Assembly: GCA_023634235.1 (NCBI GenBank)
Contig: JAMKCF010000047.1
Location: 372,001 to 436,000, forward strand
DNA from: Pisaster brevispinus
Lineage: Eukaryota > Echinodermata > Asteroidea > Forcipulatida > Asteriidae
DNA length: 64,000 bases
Reading direction: 5' to 3'
Positions 24,301 to 38,400 of the stretch are shown piece after piece; position 1 is the stretch's first letter, and each line of letters opens with the position of its first letter. Under the pieces are notes generated by a model. That model was not told where the DNA came from and made no database searches. It worked only from the letters and a program-made list of their open reading frames with translations. The position numbers and the translations under genes were made by a program.

Positions 24301-27300
24301 TCCGAAATAAATTCTGTGCTAAGCTTGGAAATAACTCATGAACTAGAAATGCTAGAGAGACAAAATTTGTACCTGACTCTGCCTTGGATATCCCTGCTTC
24401 CGAAAATCAAAGTGTTAGGGTCGCGGAGGGCAAGCTTCATACCGGAAATGACCAGCAGGTGGGGCTACTCCGAACGCTCCTCAAAAGCATCCCTAATGGC
24501 ATTTTTGTGCACAGAGCTGTCAAAGAAACAAAGACAAAGTAAGGACGGTCAAATCACCCTCAGAATAATACTGGATTTTCACAAGTTGTACACCATTCGA
24601 AAGCCCGTCTCAAGGGCTCTCTCTTCCGTGAGTTTGGTTAAGGTCACCATTTTGTAGGCGAGGCCAGCGTCCTGGAAGTAGGGCTGCCCGAAACTCCACT
24701 GTGTAACATGCCTACGTCATCGCCAGTGAGAAAAAGCCGGCACAAAACGGTCCGAAATAAATTCTGTGCTAAGCTTGGAAATAACTCATGAACTAGAAAT
24801 GCTAGAGAGACAAAATTTGTACCTGACTCTGCCTTGGATATCCCTGCTTCCGAAAATCAAAGTGTTAGGGTCGCGGAGGGCAAGCTTCATACCGGAAATG
24901 ACCAGCAGGTGGGGCTACTCCGAACGCTCCTCAAAAGCATCCCTAATGGCATTTTTGTGCACAGAGCTGTCAAAGAAACAAAGACAAAGTAAGGACGGTC
25001 AAATCACCCTCAGAATAATACTGGATTTTCACAAGTTGTACACCATTCGAAAGCCCGTCTCAAGGGCTCTCTCTTCCGTGAGTTTGGTTAAGGTCACCAT
25101 TTTGTAGGCGAGGCCAGCGTCCTGGAAGTAGGGCTGCCCGAAACTCCACTGTGTAACATGCCTACGTCATCGCCAGTGAGAAAAAGCCGGCACAAAACGG
25201 TCCGAAATAAATTCTGTGCTAAGCTTGGAAATAACTCATGAACTGGAAATGCTAGAGAGACAAAATTTGTACCTGACTCTGCCTTGGATATCCCTGCTTC
25301 CGAAAATCAAAGTGTTAGGGTCGCGGAGGGCAAGCTTCATACCGGAAATGACCAGCAGGTGGGGCTACTCCGAACGCTCCTCAAAAGCATCCCTAATGGC
25401 ATTTTTGTGCACAGAGCTGTCAAAGAAACAAAGACAAAGTAAGGACGGTCAAATCACCCTCAGAATAATACTGGATTTTCACAAGTTGTACACCATTCGA
25501 AAGCCCGTCTCAAGGGCTCTCTCTTCCGTGAGTTTGGTTAAGGTCACCATTTTGTAGGCGAGGCCAGCGTCCTGGAAGTAGGGCTGCCCGAAACTCCACT
25601 GTGTAACATGCCTACGTCATCGCCAGTGAGAAAAAGCCGGCACAAAACGGTCCGAAATAAATTCTGTGCTAAGCTTGGAAATAACTCATGAACTAGAAAT
25701 GCTAGAGAGACAAAATTTGTACCTGACTCTGCCTTGGATATCCCTGCTTCCGAAAATCAAAGTGTTAGGGTCGCGGAGGGCAAGCTTCATACCGGAAATG
25801 ACCAGCAGGTGGGGCTACTCCGAACGCTCCTCAAAAGCATCCCTAATGGCATTTTTGTGCACAGAGCTGTCAAAGAAACAAAGACAAAGTAAGGACGGTC
25901 AAATCACCCTCAGAATAATACTGGATTTTCACAAGTTGTACACCATTCGAAAGCCCGTCTCAAGGGCTCTCTCTTCCGTGAGTTTGGTTAAGGTCACCAT
26001 TTTGTAGGCGAGGCCAGCGTCCTGGAAGTAGGGCTGCCCGAAACTCCACTGTGTAACATGCCTACGTCATCGCCAGTGAGAAAAAGCCGGCACAAAACGG
26101 TCCGAAATAAATTCTGTGCTAAGCTTGGAAATAACTCATGAACTAGAAATGCTAGAGAGACAAAATTTGTACCTGACTCTGCCTTGGATATCCCTGCTTC
26201 CGAAAATCAAAGTGTTAGGGTCGCGGAGGGCAAGCTTCATACCGGAAATGACCAGCAGGTGGGGCTACTCCGAACGCTCCTCAAAAGCATCCCTAATGGC
26301 ATTTTTGTGCACAGAGCTGTCAAAGAAACAAAGACAAAGTAAGGACGGTCAAATCACCCTCAGAATAATACTGGATTTTCACAAGTTGTACACCATTCGA
26401 AAGCCCGTCTCAAGGGCTCTCTCTTCCGTGAGTTTGGTTAAGGTCACCATTTTGTAGGCGAGGCCAGCGTCCTGGAAGTAGGGCTGCCCGAAACTCCACT
26501 GTGTAACATGCCTACGTCATCGCCAGTGAGAAAAAGCCGGCACAAAACGGTCCGAAATAAATTCTGTGCTAAGCTTGGAAATAACTCATGAACTAGAAAT
26601 GCTAGAGAGACAAAATTTGTACCTGACTCTGCCTTGGATATCCCTGCTTCCGAAAATCAAAGTGTTAGGGTCGCGGAGGGCAAGCTTCATACCGGAAATG
26701 ACCAGCAGGTGGGGCTACTCCGAACGCTCCTCAAAAGCATCCCTAATGGCATTTTTGTGCACAGAGCTGTCAAAGAAACAAAGACAAAGTAAGGACGGTC
26801 AAATCACCCTCAGAATAATACTGGATTTTCACAAGTTGTACACCATTCGAAAGCCCGTCTCAAGGGCTCTCTCTTCCGTGAGTTTGGTTAAGGTCACCAT
26901 TTTGTAGGCGAGGCCAGCGTCCTGGAAGTAGGGCTGCCCGAAACTCCACTGTGTAACATGCCTACGTCATCGCCAGTGAGAAAAAGCCGGCACAAAACGG
27001 TCCGAAATAAATTCTGTGCTAAGCTTGGAAATAACTCATGAACTAGAAATGCTAGAGAGACAAAATTTGTACCTGACTCTGCCTTGGATATCCCTGCTTC
27101 CGAAAATCAAAGTGTTAGGGTCGCGGAGGGCAAGCTTCATACCGGAAATGACCAGCAGGTGGGGCTACTCCGAACGCTCCTCAAAAGCATCCCTAATGGC
27201 ATTTTTGTGCACAGAGCTGTCAAAGAAACAAAGACAAAGTAAGGACGGTCAAATCACCCTCAGAATAATACTGGATTTTCACAAGTTGTACACCATTCGA

Positions 27301-27849
27301 AAGCCCGTCTCAAGGGCTCTCTCTTCCGTGAGTTTGGTTAAGGTCACCATTTTGTAGGCGAGGCCAGCGTCCTGGAAGTAGGGCTGCCCGAAACTCCACT
27401 GTGTAACATGCCTACGTCATCGCCAGTGAGAAAAAGCCGGCACAAAACGGTCCGAAATAAATTCTGTGCTAAGCTTGGAAATAACTCATGAACTAGAAAT
27501 GCTAGAGAGACAAAATTTGTACCTGACTCTGCCTTGGATATCCCTGCTTCCGAAAATCAAAGTGTTAGGGTCGCGGAGGGCAAGCTTCATACCGGAAATG
27601 ACCAGCAGGTGGGGCTACTCCGAACGCTCCTCAAAAGCATCCCTAATGGCATTTTTGTGCACAGAGCTGTCAAAGAAACAAAGACAAAGTAAGGACGGTC
27701 AAATCACCCTCAGAATAATACTGGATTTTCACAAGTTGTACACCATTCGAAAGCCCGTCTCAAGGGCTCTCTCTTCCGTGAGTTTGGTTAAGGTCACCAT
27801 TTTGTAGGCGAGGCCAGCGTCCTGGAAGTAGGGCTGCCCGAAACTCCAC
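18400..27849 (+). repeat. Homogeneous array domain, copies 35-55
   Basis: Twenty-one units of 450 bp, essentially identical to copies 1-32. G at the recurrent A/G site is seen only in copies 40 (20745), 42 (21645) and 50 (25245). A private C-to-A change at 21329 marks copy 41. The order A5-G-A-G, then a run of A, then G, then A5, then the marked pair matches copies 10-34 except that the inner A run is two monomers shorter (7 against 9). Confidence 0.92.
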
Positions 27850-28748
27850 TGTGTAACATGCCTACGTCATCGCCAGTGAGAAAAAGCCGGCACAAAACGG
27901 TCCGAAATAAATTCTGTGATAAGCTTGGAAATAACTCATGAACTAGAAATGCTAGAGAGACAAAATTTGTACCTGACTCTGCCTTGGATATCCCTGTTCC
28001 GAAAATCAAAGTGTTAGGGTCGCGGAGGGCAAGCTTCATACCGGAAATGACCAGCAGGTGGGGCTACTCCGAACGCTCCTCAAAAGCATCCCTAATGGCA
28101 TTTTTGTGCACAGAGCTGTCAAAGAAACAAAGACAAAGTAAGGACGGTCAAATCACCCTCAGAATGATACTGGATTTTCACAAGTTGTACACCATTCGAA
28201 AGCCCGTCTCAAGGGCTCTCTCTTCCGTGAGTTTGGTTAAAGTCACCATTTTGTAGGCGAGGCCAGCGTCCTGGAAGTAGGGCTGCCCGAAACTCCACTG
28301 TGTAACATGCCTACGTCATCGCCAGTGAGAAAAAGCCGGCACAAAAAGGTCCGAAATAAATTCTGTGCTAAGCCTGGAAATAACTCATGAACTAGAAATG
28401 CTAGAGAGACAACATTTGTACCTGACTCTGCCTTGGATATCCCTGCTTCCGAAAATCAAAGTGTTAGGGTCGCGGAGGGCAAGCTTCATACAGGAAATGA
28501 CCAGCAGGTGGGGCTACTCCGAACGCTCCTCAAAAGCATCCCTAATGGCATTTTTGTGCACAGAGCTGTCAAAGAAACAAAGACAAAGTAAGGACGGTCA
28601 AATCACCCTCAGAATAATACTGGATTTTCACAAGTTGTACACCATTCGAAAGCCCGTCTCAAGGGCTCTCTCTTCCGTGAGTTTGGTTAAGGTCACCATT
28701 TTGTAGGCGAGGCCAGCGTCCTGGAAGTAGGGCTGCCCGAAACTCCAC
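27850..28748 (+). repeat. Second occurrence of the marked monomer pair (copies 56-57)
   Basis: These units repeat every diagnostic change of 17501-18399, including the 1-bp deletion, at a distance of 10,349 bp (22 x 450 + 449). To the right the array changes from uniform to diverse, so this occurrence sits at the domain boundary, whereas the other is internal. Confidence 0.93.
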
Positions 28749-30098
28749 TGTGTAACATGCCTACGTCATCGCCAGTGAGAAAAAGCCGGCACAAAACGGT
28801 CCGAAATAAATTCTGTGCTAAGCTTGGAAATAACTCATGAACTAGAAATGCTAGAGAGACAAAATTTGTACCTGACTCTGCCTTGGATATCCCTGCTTCC
28901 GAAAATCAAAGTGTTAGGGTCGCGGAGGGCAAGCTTCATACCGGAAATGACCAGCAGGTGGGGCTACTCCGAACGCTCCTCAAAAGCATCCCTAATGGCA
29001 TTTTTGTGCACAGAGCTGTCAAAGAAACAAAGACAAAGTAAGGACGGTCAAATCACCCTCAGAATAATACTGGATTTTCACAAGTTGTACACCATTCGAA
29101 AGCCCGTCTCAAGGGCTCTCTCTTCCGTGAGTTTGGTTAAGGTCACCATTTTGTAGGCGAGGCCAGCGTCCTGGAAGTAGGGCTGCCCGAAACTCCACTG
29201 TGTAACATGCCTACGTCATCGCCAGTGAGAAAAAGCCGGCACAAAACGGTCCGAAATAAATTCTGTGATAAGCTTGGAAATAACTCATGAACTAGAAATG
29301 CTAGAGAGGCAAAATTTGTACCTGACTCTGCCTTGGATATCCCTGCTTCCGAAAATCAAAGTGTTAGGGTCGCGGAGGGCAAGCTTCATACCGGAAATGA
29401 CCAGCAGGTGGGGCTACTCCGAACGCTCCTCAAAAGCATCCCTAATGGCATTTTTGTGCACAGAGCTGTCAAAGAAACAAAGACAAAGTAAGGACGGTCA
29501 AATCACCCTCAGAATAATACTGGATTTTCACAAGTTGTACACCATTCGAAAGCCCGTCTCAAGGGCTCTCTCTTCCGTGAGTTTGGTTAAGGTCAACATT
29601 TTGTAGGCGAGGCCAGCGTCCTGGAAGTAGGGCTGCCCGAAACTCCACTGTGTAACATGCCTACGTCATCGCCAGTGAGAAAAAGCCGGCACAAAAACGT
29701 CCGAAATAAATTCTGTGCTAAGCTTGGAAATAACTCATGAACTAGAAATGCTAGAGAGACAACATTTGTACCTGACTCTGCCTTGGATATCCCTGCTTCC
29801 GAAAATCAAAGTGTTAGGGTCGCGGAGGGCAAGCTTCATACCGGAAATGACCAGCAGGTGGGGCTACTCCGAACGCTCCTCAAAAGCATCCCTCATGGCA
29901 TTTTTGTGCACAGAGCTGTCAATGAAACAAAGACAAGGTAAGGACGGTCAAATCACCCTCAGAATAATACTGGATTTTCACAAGTTGTACAACATTCGAA
30001 AGCCCGTCTCAAGGGCTTTCTCTTCCGTGAGTTTGGTTAAGGTCACCATTTTGTAGGCGAGGCCAGCGTCCTGGAAGTAGGGCTGCCCGAAACTCCAC

Positions 30099-31898
30099 TG
30101 TGTAACATGCCTACGTCATCGCCAGTGAGAAAAAGCCGGCACAAAAAGGTCCGAAATAAATTCTGTGCTAAGCCTGGAAATAACTCATGAACTAGAAATG
30201 CTAGAGAGACAACATTTGTACCTGACTCTGCCTTGGATATCCCTGCTTCCGAAAATCAAAGTGTTAGGGTCGCGGAGGGCAAGCTTCATACAGGAAATGA
30301 CCAGCAGGTGGGGCTACTCCGAACGCTCCTCAAAAGCATCCCTAATGGCATTTTTGTGCACAGAGCTGTCAAAGAAACAAAGACAAAGTAAGGACGGTCA
30401 AATCACCCTCAGAATAATACTGGATTTTCACAAGTTGTACACCATTCGAAAGCCCGTCTCAAGGGCTCTCTCTTCCGTGAGTTTGGTTAAGGTCAACATT
30501 TTGTAGGCGAGGCCAGCGTCCTGGAAGTAGGGCTGCCCGAAGCTCCACTGTGTAACATGCCTACGTCATCGCCAGTGAGAAAGAGCCGGCACAAAATCGT
30601 CCGAAATAAATTCTGTGCTAAGCTTGGAAATAACTCATGAACTAGAAATGCTAGAGAGGCAAAATTTGTACCTGACTCTGCCTTGGATATCCCTGCTTCC
30701 GAAAATCAAAGTGTTAGGGTCGCGGAGGGCAAGCTTCATACCGGAAATGACCAGCAGGTGGGGCTACTCCGAACGCTCCTCAAAAGCATCCCTAATGGCA
30801 TTTTTGTGCACAGAGCTGTCAAAGAAACAAAGACAAAGTAAGGACGGTCAAATCACCCTCAGAATAATACTGGATTTTCACAAGTTGTACACCATTCGAA
30901 AGCCCGTCTCAAGGGCTCTCTCTTCCGTGAGTTTGGTTAAGGTCAACATTTTGTAGGCGAGGCCAGCGTCCTGGAAGTAGGGCTGCCCGAAACTCCACTG
31001 TGTAACATGCCTACGTCATCGCCAGTGAGAAAAAGCCGGCACAAAAACGTCCGAAATAAATTCTGTGCTAAGCTTGGAAATAACTCATGAACTAGAAGTG
31101 CTAGAGAGACAACATTTGTACCTGACTCTGCCTTGGATATCCCTGCTTCCGAAAATCAAAGTGTTAGGGTCGCGGAGGGCAAGCTTCATACAGGAAATGA
31201 CCAGCAGGTGGGGCTACTCCGAACGCTCCTCAAAAGCATCCCTAATGGCATTTTTGTGCACAGAGCTGTCAAAGAAACAAAGACAAAGTAAGGACGGTCA
31301 AATCACCCTCAGAATAATACTGGATTTTCACAAGTTGTACACCATTCGAAAGCCCGTCTCAAGGGCTCTCTCTTCCGTGAGTTTGGTTAAGGTCAACATT
31401 TTGTAGGCGAGGCCAGCGTCCTGGAAGTAGGGCTGCCCGAAGCTCCACTGTGTAACATGCCTACGTCATCGCCAGTGAGAAAGAGCCGGCACAAAATCGT
31501 CCGAAATAAATTCTGTGCTAAGCTTGGAAATAACTCATGAACTAGAAATGCTAGAGAGGCAAAATTTGTACCTGACTCTGCCTTGGATATCCCTGCTTCC
31601 GAAAATCAAAGTGTTAGGGTCGCGGAGGGCAAGCTTCATACCGGAAATGACCAGCAGGTGGGGCTACTCCGAACGCTCCTCAAAAGCATCCCTAATGGCA
31701 TTTTTGTGCACAGAGCTGTCAAAGAAACAAAGACAAAGTAAGGACGGTCAAATCACCCTCAGAATAATACTGGATTTTCACAAGTTGTACACCATTCGAA
31801 AGCCCGTCTCAAGGGCTCTCTCTTCCGTGAGTTTGGTTAAGGTCAACATTTTGTAGGCGAGGCCAGCGTCCTGGAAGTAGGGCTGCCCGAAACTCCAC
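30099..31898 (+). repeat. Two-monomer higher-order repeat, 2 x 900 bp
   Basis: Units 30099-30548 and 30999-31448 share CAACATTTG, ATACAGG and GTCAACATT. The units that follow each (30549 and 31449) share the linker changes GAAGCTCC, AAGAGCCGG and AAAATCGT plus GAGAGGCAAAA and GTCAACATT. The pair therefore repeats as a 900-bp block. The unit at 29199-29648 carries the GAGAGGC and GTCAACATT marks too, so the block probably extends leftward in degraded form. Confidence 0.88.
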
Positions 31899-32798
31899 TG
31901 TGTAACATGCCTACGTCATCGCCAGTGAGAAAAAGCCGGCACAAAAACGTCCGAAATAAATTCTGTGCTAAGCTTGGAAATAACTCATGAACTAGAAATG
32001 CTAGAGAGACAAAATTTGTACCTGACTCTGCCTTGGATATCCCTGCTTCCGAAAATCAAAGTGTGAGGGTCGCGGAGGGCAAGCTTCATACCGGAAATGA
32101 CCAGCAGGTGGGGCTACTCCGAACGCTCCTCAAAAGCATCCCTAATGGCATTTTTGTGCACAGAGCTGTCAAAGAAACAAAGACAAAGTAAGGACGGTCA
32201 AATCACCCTCAGAATAAAACTGGATTTTCACAAGTTGTACACCATTCGAAAGCCCGTCTCAAGGGCTCTCTCTTCCGTGAGTTTGGTTTAGGTCACCATT
32301 TTGTAGGCGAGGCAAGCGTCCTGGAAGTAGGGCTGCCCGAAACTCCACTGTGTAACATGCCTACGTCATCGCCAGTGAGAAAAAGCCGGCACAAAAAGGT
32401 CCGAAATAAATTCTGTGCTAAGCTTGGAAATAACTCATGAACTAGAAATGCTAGAGAGACAAAATTTGTACCTGACTCTGCCTTGGATATCCCTGCTTCC
32501 GAAAATCAAAGTGTTAGGGTCCCGGAGGGCAAGCTTCATACCGGAAATGACCAGCAGGTGGGGCTACTCCGAACGCTCCTCAAAAGCATCCCTAATGGCA
32601 TTTTTGTGCACAGAGCTGTCAAAGAAACAAAGACAAAGTAAGGACGGTCAAATCACCCTCAGAATAATTCTGGATTTTCACAAGTTGTACAACATTCGAA
32701 AGCCCGTCTCAAGGGCTCTCTCTTCCGTGAGTTTGGTTAAGGTCACCATTTTGTAGGCGAGGCCAGCGTCCTGGAAGTAGGGCTGCCCGAAACTCCAC

Positions 32799-34598
32799 TG
32801 TGTAACATGCCTACGTCATCGCCAGTGAGAAAAAGCCGGCACAAAACGGTCCGAAATAAATTCTGTGCTAAGCTTGGAAATAACTCATGAACTAGAAATG
32901 CTAGAGAGACAAAATTTGTACCTGACTCTGCCTTGGATATCCCTGCTTCCGAAAATCAAAGTGTTAGAGTCGCGGAGGGCAAGCTTCATACCGGAAATGA
33001 CAAGCAGGTGGGGCTACTCCGAACGCTCCTCAAAAGCATCCCTAATGGCATTTTTGTGCACAGAGCTGTCAAAGAAACAAAGACAAAGTAAGGACGGTCA
33101 AATCACCCTCAGAATAATACTGGATTTTCACAAGTTGTACACCATTCGAAAGCCCGTCTCAAGGGCTCTCTCTTCCGTGAGTTTGGTTAAGGTCACCATT
33201 TTGTAGGCGAGGCCAGCGTCCCGGAAGTAGGGCTGCCCGAAACTCCACTGTGTAACATGCCTACGTCATCGCCAGTGAGAAAAAGCCGGCACAAAAAGGT
33301 CCGAAATAAATTCTGTGCTAAACTTGGAAATAACTCATGAACTAGAAATGCTAGAGAGACAAAATTTGTACCTGACTCTGCCTTGGATTTCCCTGCTTCC
33401 GAAAATCAAAGTGTTAGGGTCGCGGAGGGCAAGCTTCATACCGGAAATGACCAGCAGGTGGGGCTACTCCGAACGCTCCTCAAAAGCATCCCTAATGGCA
33501 TTTTTGTGCACAGAGCTGTCAAAGAAACAAAGACAAAGTAAGGACGGTCAAATCACCCTCAGAATATTACTGGATTTTCACAAGTTGTACACCATTCGAA
33601 AGCCCGTCTCAAGGGCTCTCTCTTCCGTGAGTTTGGTTAAGGTCACCATTTTGTAGGCGAGGCCAGCGTCCTGGAAGTAGGGCTGCCCGAAACTCCACTG
33701 TGTAACATGCCTACGTCATCGCCAGTGAGAAAAAGCCGGCACAAAAAGGTCCGAAATAAATTCTGTGCTAAGCTTGGAAATAACTCAGGAACTAGAAATG
33801 CTAGAGAGACAAAATTTGTACCTGACTCTGCCTTGGATATCCCTGCTTCCGAAAATCAAAGTGTTAGAGTCGCGGAGGGCAAGCTTCATACCGGAAATGA
33901 CCAGCAGGTGGGGCTACTCCGAACGCTCCTCAAAAGCATCCCTAATGGCATTTTTGTGCACAGAGCTGTCAAAGAAACAAAGACAAAGTAAGGACGGTCA
34001 AATCACCCTCAGAATAATACTGGATTTTCACAAATTGTACACCATTCGAAAGCCCGTCTCAAGGGCTCTCTCTTCCGTGAGTTTAGATAAGGTCACCATT
34101 TTGTAGGCGAGGCCAGCGTCCTGGAAGTAGGGCTGCCCGAAACTCCACTGTGTAACATGCCTACGTCATCGCCAGTGAGAAAAAGCCGGCACAAAAAGGT
34201 CCGAAATAAATTCTGTGCTAAACTTGGAAATAACTCATGAACTAGAAATGCTAGAGAGACAAAATTTGTACCTGACTCTGCCTTGGATTTCCCTGCTTCC
34301 GAAAATCAAAGTGTTAGGGTCGCGGAGGGCAAGCTTCATACCGGAAATGACCAGCAGGTGGGGCTACTCCGAACGCTCCTCAAAAGCATCCCTAATGGCA
34401 TTTTTGTGCACAGAGCTGTCAAAGAAACAAAGACAAAGTAAGGACGGACAAATCACCCTCAGAATATTACTGGATTTTCACAAGTTGTACACCATTCGAA
34501 AGCCCGTCTCAAGGGCTCTCTCTTCCGTGAGTTTGGTTAAAGTCACCATTTTGTAGGCGAGGCCAGCGTCCTGGAAGTAGGGCTGCCCGAAACTCCAC
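32799..34598 (+). repeat. Second two-monomer higher-order repeat, 2 x 900 bp
   Basis: Units at 32799 and 33699 share GTTAGAGTCGC. Units at 33249 and 34149 share CTAAACTTGG (losing a HindIII site), GGATTTCC and AGAATATTAC. The second set also occurs at 38197 and 44725, showing that this monomer type was spread further along the array. Confidence 0.85.
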
Positions 34599-35497
34599 TG
34601 TGTAACATGCCTACGTCATCGCCAGTGAGAAAAAGCCGGCACAAAAACGTCCGAAATAAATTCTGTGCTAAGCTTGGAAATAACTCATGAACTAGAAATG
34701 CTAGAGAGACAAAATTTGTACCTGACTCTGCCTTGGATATCCCTGCTTCCGAAAATCAAAGTGTTAGGGTCGCGGAGGGCAAGCTTCATACCGGAAATGA
34801 CCAGCAGGTGGGGCTACTCCGAACGCTCCTCAAAAGCATCCCTAATGGCATTTTTGTGCACAGAGCTGTCAAAGAAACAAAGACAAAGTAAGGACGGTCA
34901 AATCACCCTCAGAATAATACTGGATTTTCACAAGTTGTACAACATTCGAAAGCCCGTCTCAAGGGCTCTCTCTTCCGTGAGTTTGGTTAAGGTCACCATT
35001 TTGTAGGCGAGGCCAGCGTCCTGGAAGTAGGGCTGCCCGAAACTCCACTGTGTAACATGCCTACGTCATCGCCAGTGAGAAAAAGCCGGCCGAAAAGGTC
35101 CGAAATAAATTCTGTGCTAAGCTTGGAAATAACTCATGAACTAGAAATGCTAGAGAGACAAAATTTGTACCTGACTCTGCCTTGGATATCCCTGCTTCCG
35201 AAAATCAAAGTGTTAGGGTCGCGGAGGGCAAGCTTCATACCGGAAATGACCAGCAGGTGGGGCTACTCCGAACGCTCCTCAAAAGCATCCCTAATGGCAT
35301 TTTTGTGCACAGAGCTGTCAAAGAAACAAAGACAAAGTAAGGACGGTCAAATCACCCTCAGAATAATACTGGATTTTCACAAGTTGTACAACATTTGAAA
35401 GCCCGTCTCAAGGGCTCTCTCTTCCGTGAGTTTGGTTAAGGTCACCATTTTGTAGGCGAGGCCAGCGTCCTGGAAGTAGGGCTGCCCGAAACTCCAC

Positions 35498-38400
35498 TGT
35501 GTAACATGCCTACGTCATCGCCAGTGAGAAAAAGCCGGCACAAAAAGGTCCGAAATAAATTCTGTGCTAAGCTTGGAAATAACTCATGAACTAGAAATGC
35601 TAGAGAGACAAAATTTGTACCTGACTCTGCCTTGGATATCCCTGCTTCCGAAAATCAAAGTGTTAGAGTCGCGGAGGGCAAGCTTCATACCGGAAATGAC
35701 CAGCAGGTGGGGCTACTCCGAACGCTCCTCAAAAGCATCCCTAATGGCATTTTTGTGCACAGAGCTGTCAAAGAAACAAAGACAAAGTAAGGACGGTCAA
35801 ATCACCCTCAGAATAATACTGGATTTTCACAAGTTGTACAACATTCGAAAGCCCGTCTCAAGGGCTCTCTCTTCCGTGAGTTTGGTTAAGGTCACCATTT
35901 TGTAGGCGAGGCCAGCGTCCTGGAAGTAGGGCTGCCCGAAACACCACTGTGTAACATGCCTACGTCATCGCCAGTGAGAAAAAGCCGGCCGAAAAGGTCC
36001 GAAATAAATTCTGTGCTAAGCTTGGAAATAACTCATGAACTAGAAATGCTAGAGAGACAAAATTTGTACCTGACTCTGCCTTGGATATCCCTGCTTCCGA
36101 AAATCAAAGTGTTAGGGTCGCGGAGGGCAAGCTTCATACCGGAAATGACCAGCAGGTGGGGCTACTCCGAACGCTCCTCAAAAGCATCCCTAATGGCATT
36201 TTTGTGCACAGAGCTGTCAAAGAAACAAAGACAAAGTAAGGACGGTCAAATCACCCTCAGAATAATACTGGATTTTCACAAGTTGTACACCATTCGAAAG
36301 CCCGTCTCAAGGGCTCTCTCTTCCGTGAGTTTGGTTAAGGTCACCATTTTGTAGTCGAGGCCAGCGTCCTGGAAGTAGGGCTGCCCGAAATTCCACTGTG
36401 TAACATGCCTACGTCATCGCCAGTGAGAAAAAGCCGGCACAAAAAGGTCCGAAATAAATTCTGTGCTAAGCTTGGAAATAACTCATGAACTAGAAATGCT
36501 AGAGAAACAAAATTTGTACCTGACTCTGCCTTGGATATCCCTGCTTCCGAAAATCAAAGTGTTAGGGTCGCGGAGGGCAAGCTTCATACCGGAAATGACC
36601 AGCAGGTGGGGCTACTCCGAACGCTCCTCAAAAGCATCCCTAATGGCATTTTTGTGCACAGAGCTGTCAAAGAAACGAAGACAAAGTAAGGACGGTCAAA
36701 TCACCCTCAGAATAATACTGGATTTTCACAAGTTGTACACCATTCGAAAGCCCGTCTCAAGGGCTCTCTCTTCCGTGAGTTTGGTTAAGGTCACCATTTT
36801 GTAGGCGAGGCCAGCGTCTTGGAAGTAGGGCTGCCCGAAACACCACTGTGTAACATGCCTACGTCATCGCCAGTGAGAAAAAGCCGGCACAAAAAGGTCC
36901 GAAATAAATTCTGTGCTAAGCTTGGAAATAACTCATGAACTAGAAATGCTAGAGAGACAAAATTTGTACCTGACTCTGCCTTGGATATCCCTGCTTCCGA
37001 AAATCAAAGTGTTAGGGTCGTGGAGGGCAAGCTTCATACCGGAAATGACCAGCAGGTGGGGCTACTCCGAACGCTCCTCAAAAGCATCCCTAATGGCATT
37101 TTTGTGCACAGAGCTGTCAAAGAAACAAAGACAAAGTAAGGACGGTCAAATCACCCTCAGAATAATACTGGATTTTCACAAGTTGTACAACATTCAAAAG
37201 CCCGTCTCAAGGGCTCTCTCTTCCGTGACTTTGGTTAAGGTCACCATTTTGTAGGCGAGGCCAGCGTCCTGGAAGTAGGGCTGCCCGAAACTCCACTGTG
37301 TAACATGCCTACGTCATCGCCAGTGAGAAAAAGCCGGCACAAAAAGGTCCGAAATAAATTCTGTGCTAAGCTTGGAAATAACTCATGAACTAGAAATGCT
37401 AGAGAGACAAAATTTGTACCTGACTCTGCCTTGGATATCCCTGCTTCCGAAAATCAAAGTGTTAGGGTCGCGGAGGGCAAGCTTCATACCGGAAATGACC
37501 AGCAGGTGGGGCTACTCCGAACGCTCCTCAAAAGCATCCCTAATGGCATGTTTGTGCACAGAGCTGTCAAAAAAACAAAGACAAAGTAAGGACGGTCAAA
37601 TCACCCTCAGAATAAAACTGGATTTTCACAAGTTGTACACCATTCGAAAGCCCGTCTCAAGGGCTCTCTCTTCCGTGAGTTTGGATAAGGTCACCATTTT
37701 GTAGGCGAGGCCAGCGTCCTGGAAGTAGGGCTGCCCGAAACTCCACTGTGTAACATGCCTACGTCATCGCCAGTGAGAAAAAGCCGGCACAAAAAGGTCC
37801 GAAATAAATTCTGTGTTAAGCTTGGAAATAACTCATGAACTAGAAATGCTAGAGAGACAAAATTTGTACCTGACTCTGCCTTGGATATCCCTGCTTCCGA
37901 AAATCAAAGTGTTAGGGTCGCGGAGGGCAAGCTTCATACCGGAAATGACCAGCAGGTGGGGCTACTCCGAACGCTCCTCAAAAGCATCCCTAATGGCATT
38001 TTTGTGCACAGAGCTGTCAAAGAAACAAAGACAAAGTAAGGACGGTCAAATCACCCTCAGAATAATACTGGATTTTCACAAATTGTACACCATTCGAAAG
38101 CCCGTTTCAAGGGCTCTCTCTTCCGTGAGTTTGGTTAAGGTCACCATTTTGTAGACGAGGCCAGCGTCCTGGAAGTAGGGCTGCCCGAAACTCCACTGTG
38201 TAACATGCCTACGTCATCGCCAGTGAGAAAAAGCCGGCACAAAAAGGTCCGAAATAAATTCTGTGCTAAACTTGGAAATAACTCATGAACTAGAAATGCT
38301 AAAGAGACAAAATTTGTACCTAACTCTGCCTTGGATTTCCCTGCTTCCGAAAATCAAAGTGTTAGGGTCGCGGAGGGCAAGCTTCATACCGGAAATGACC

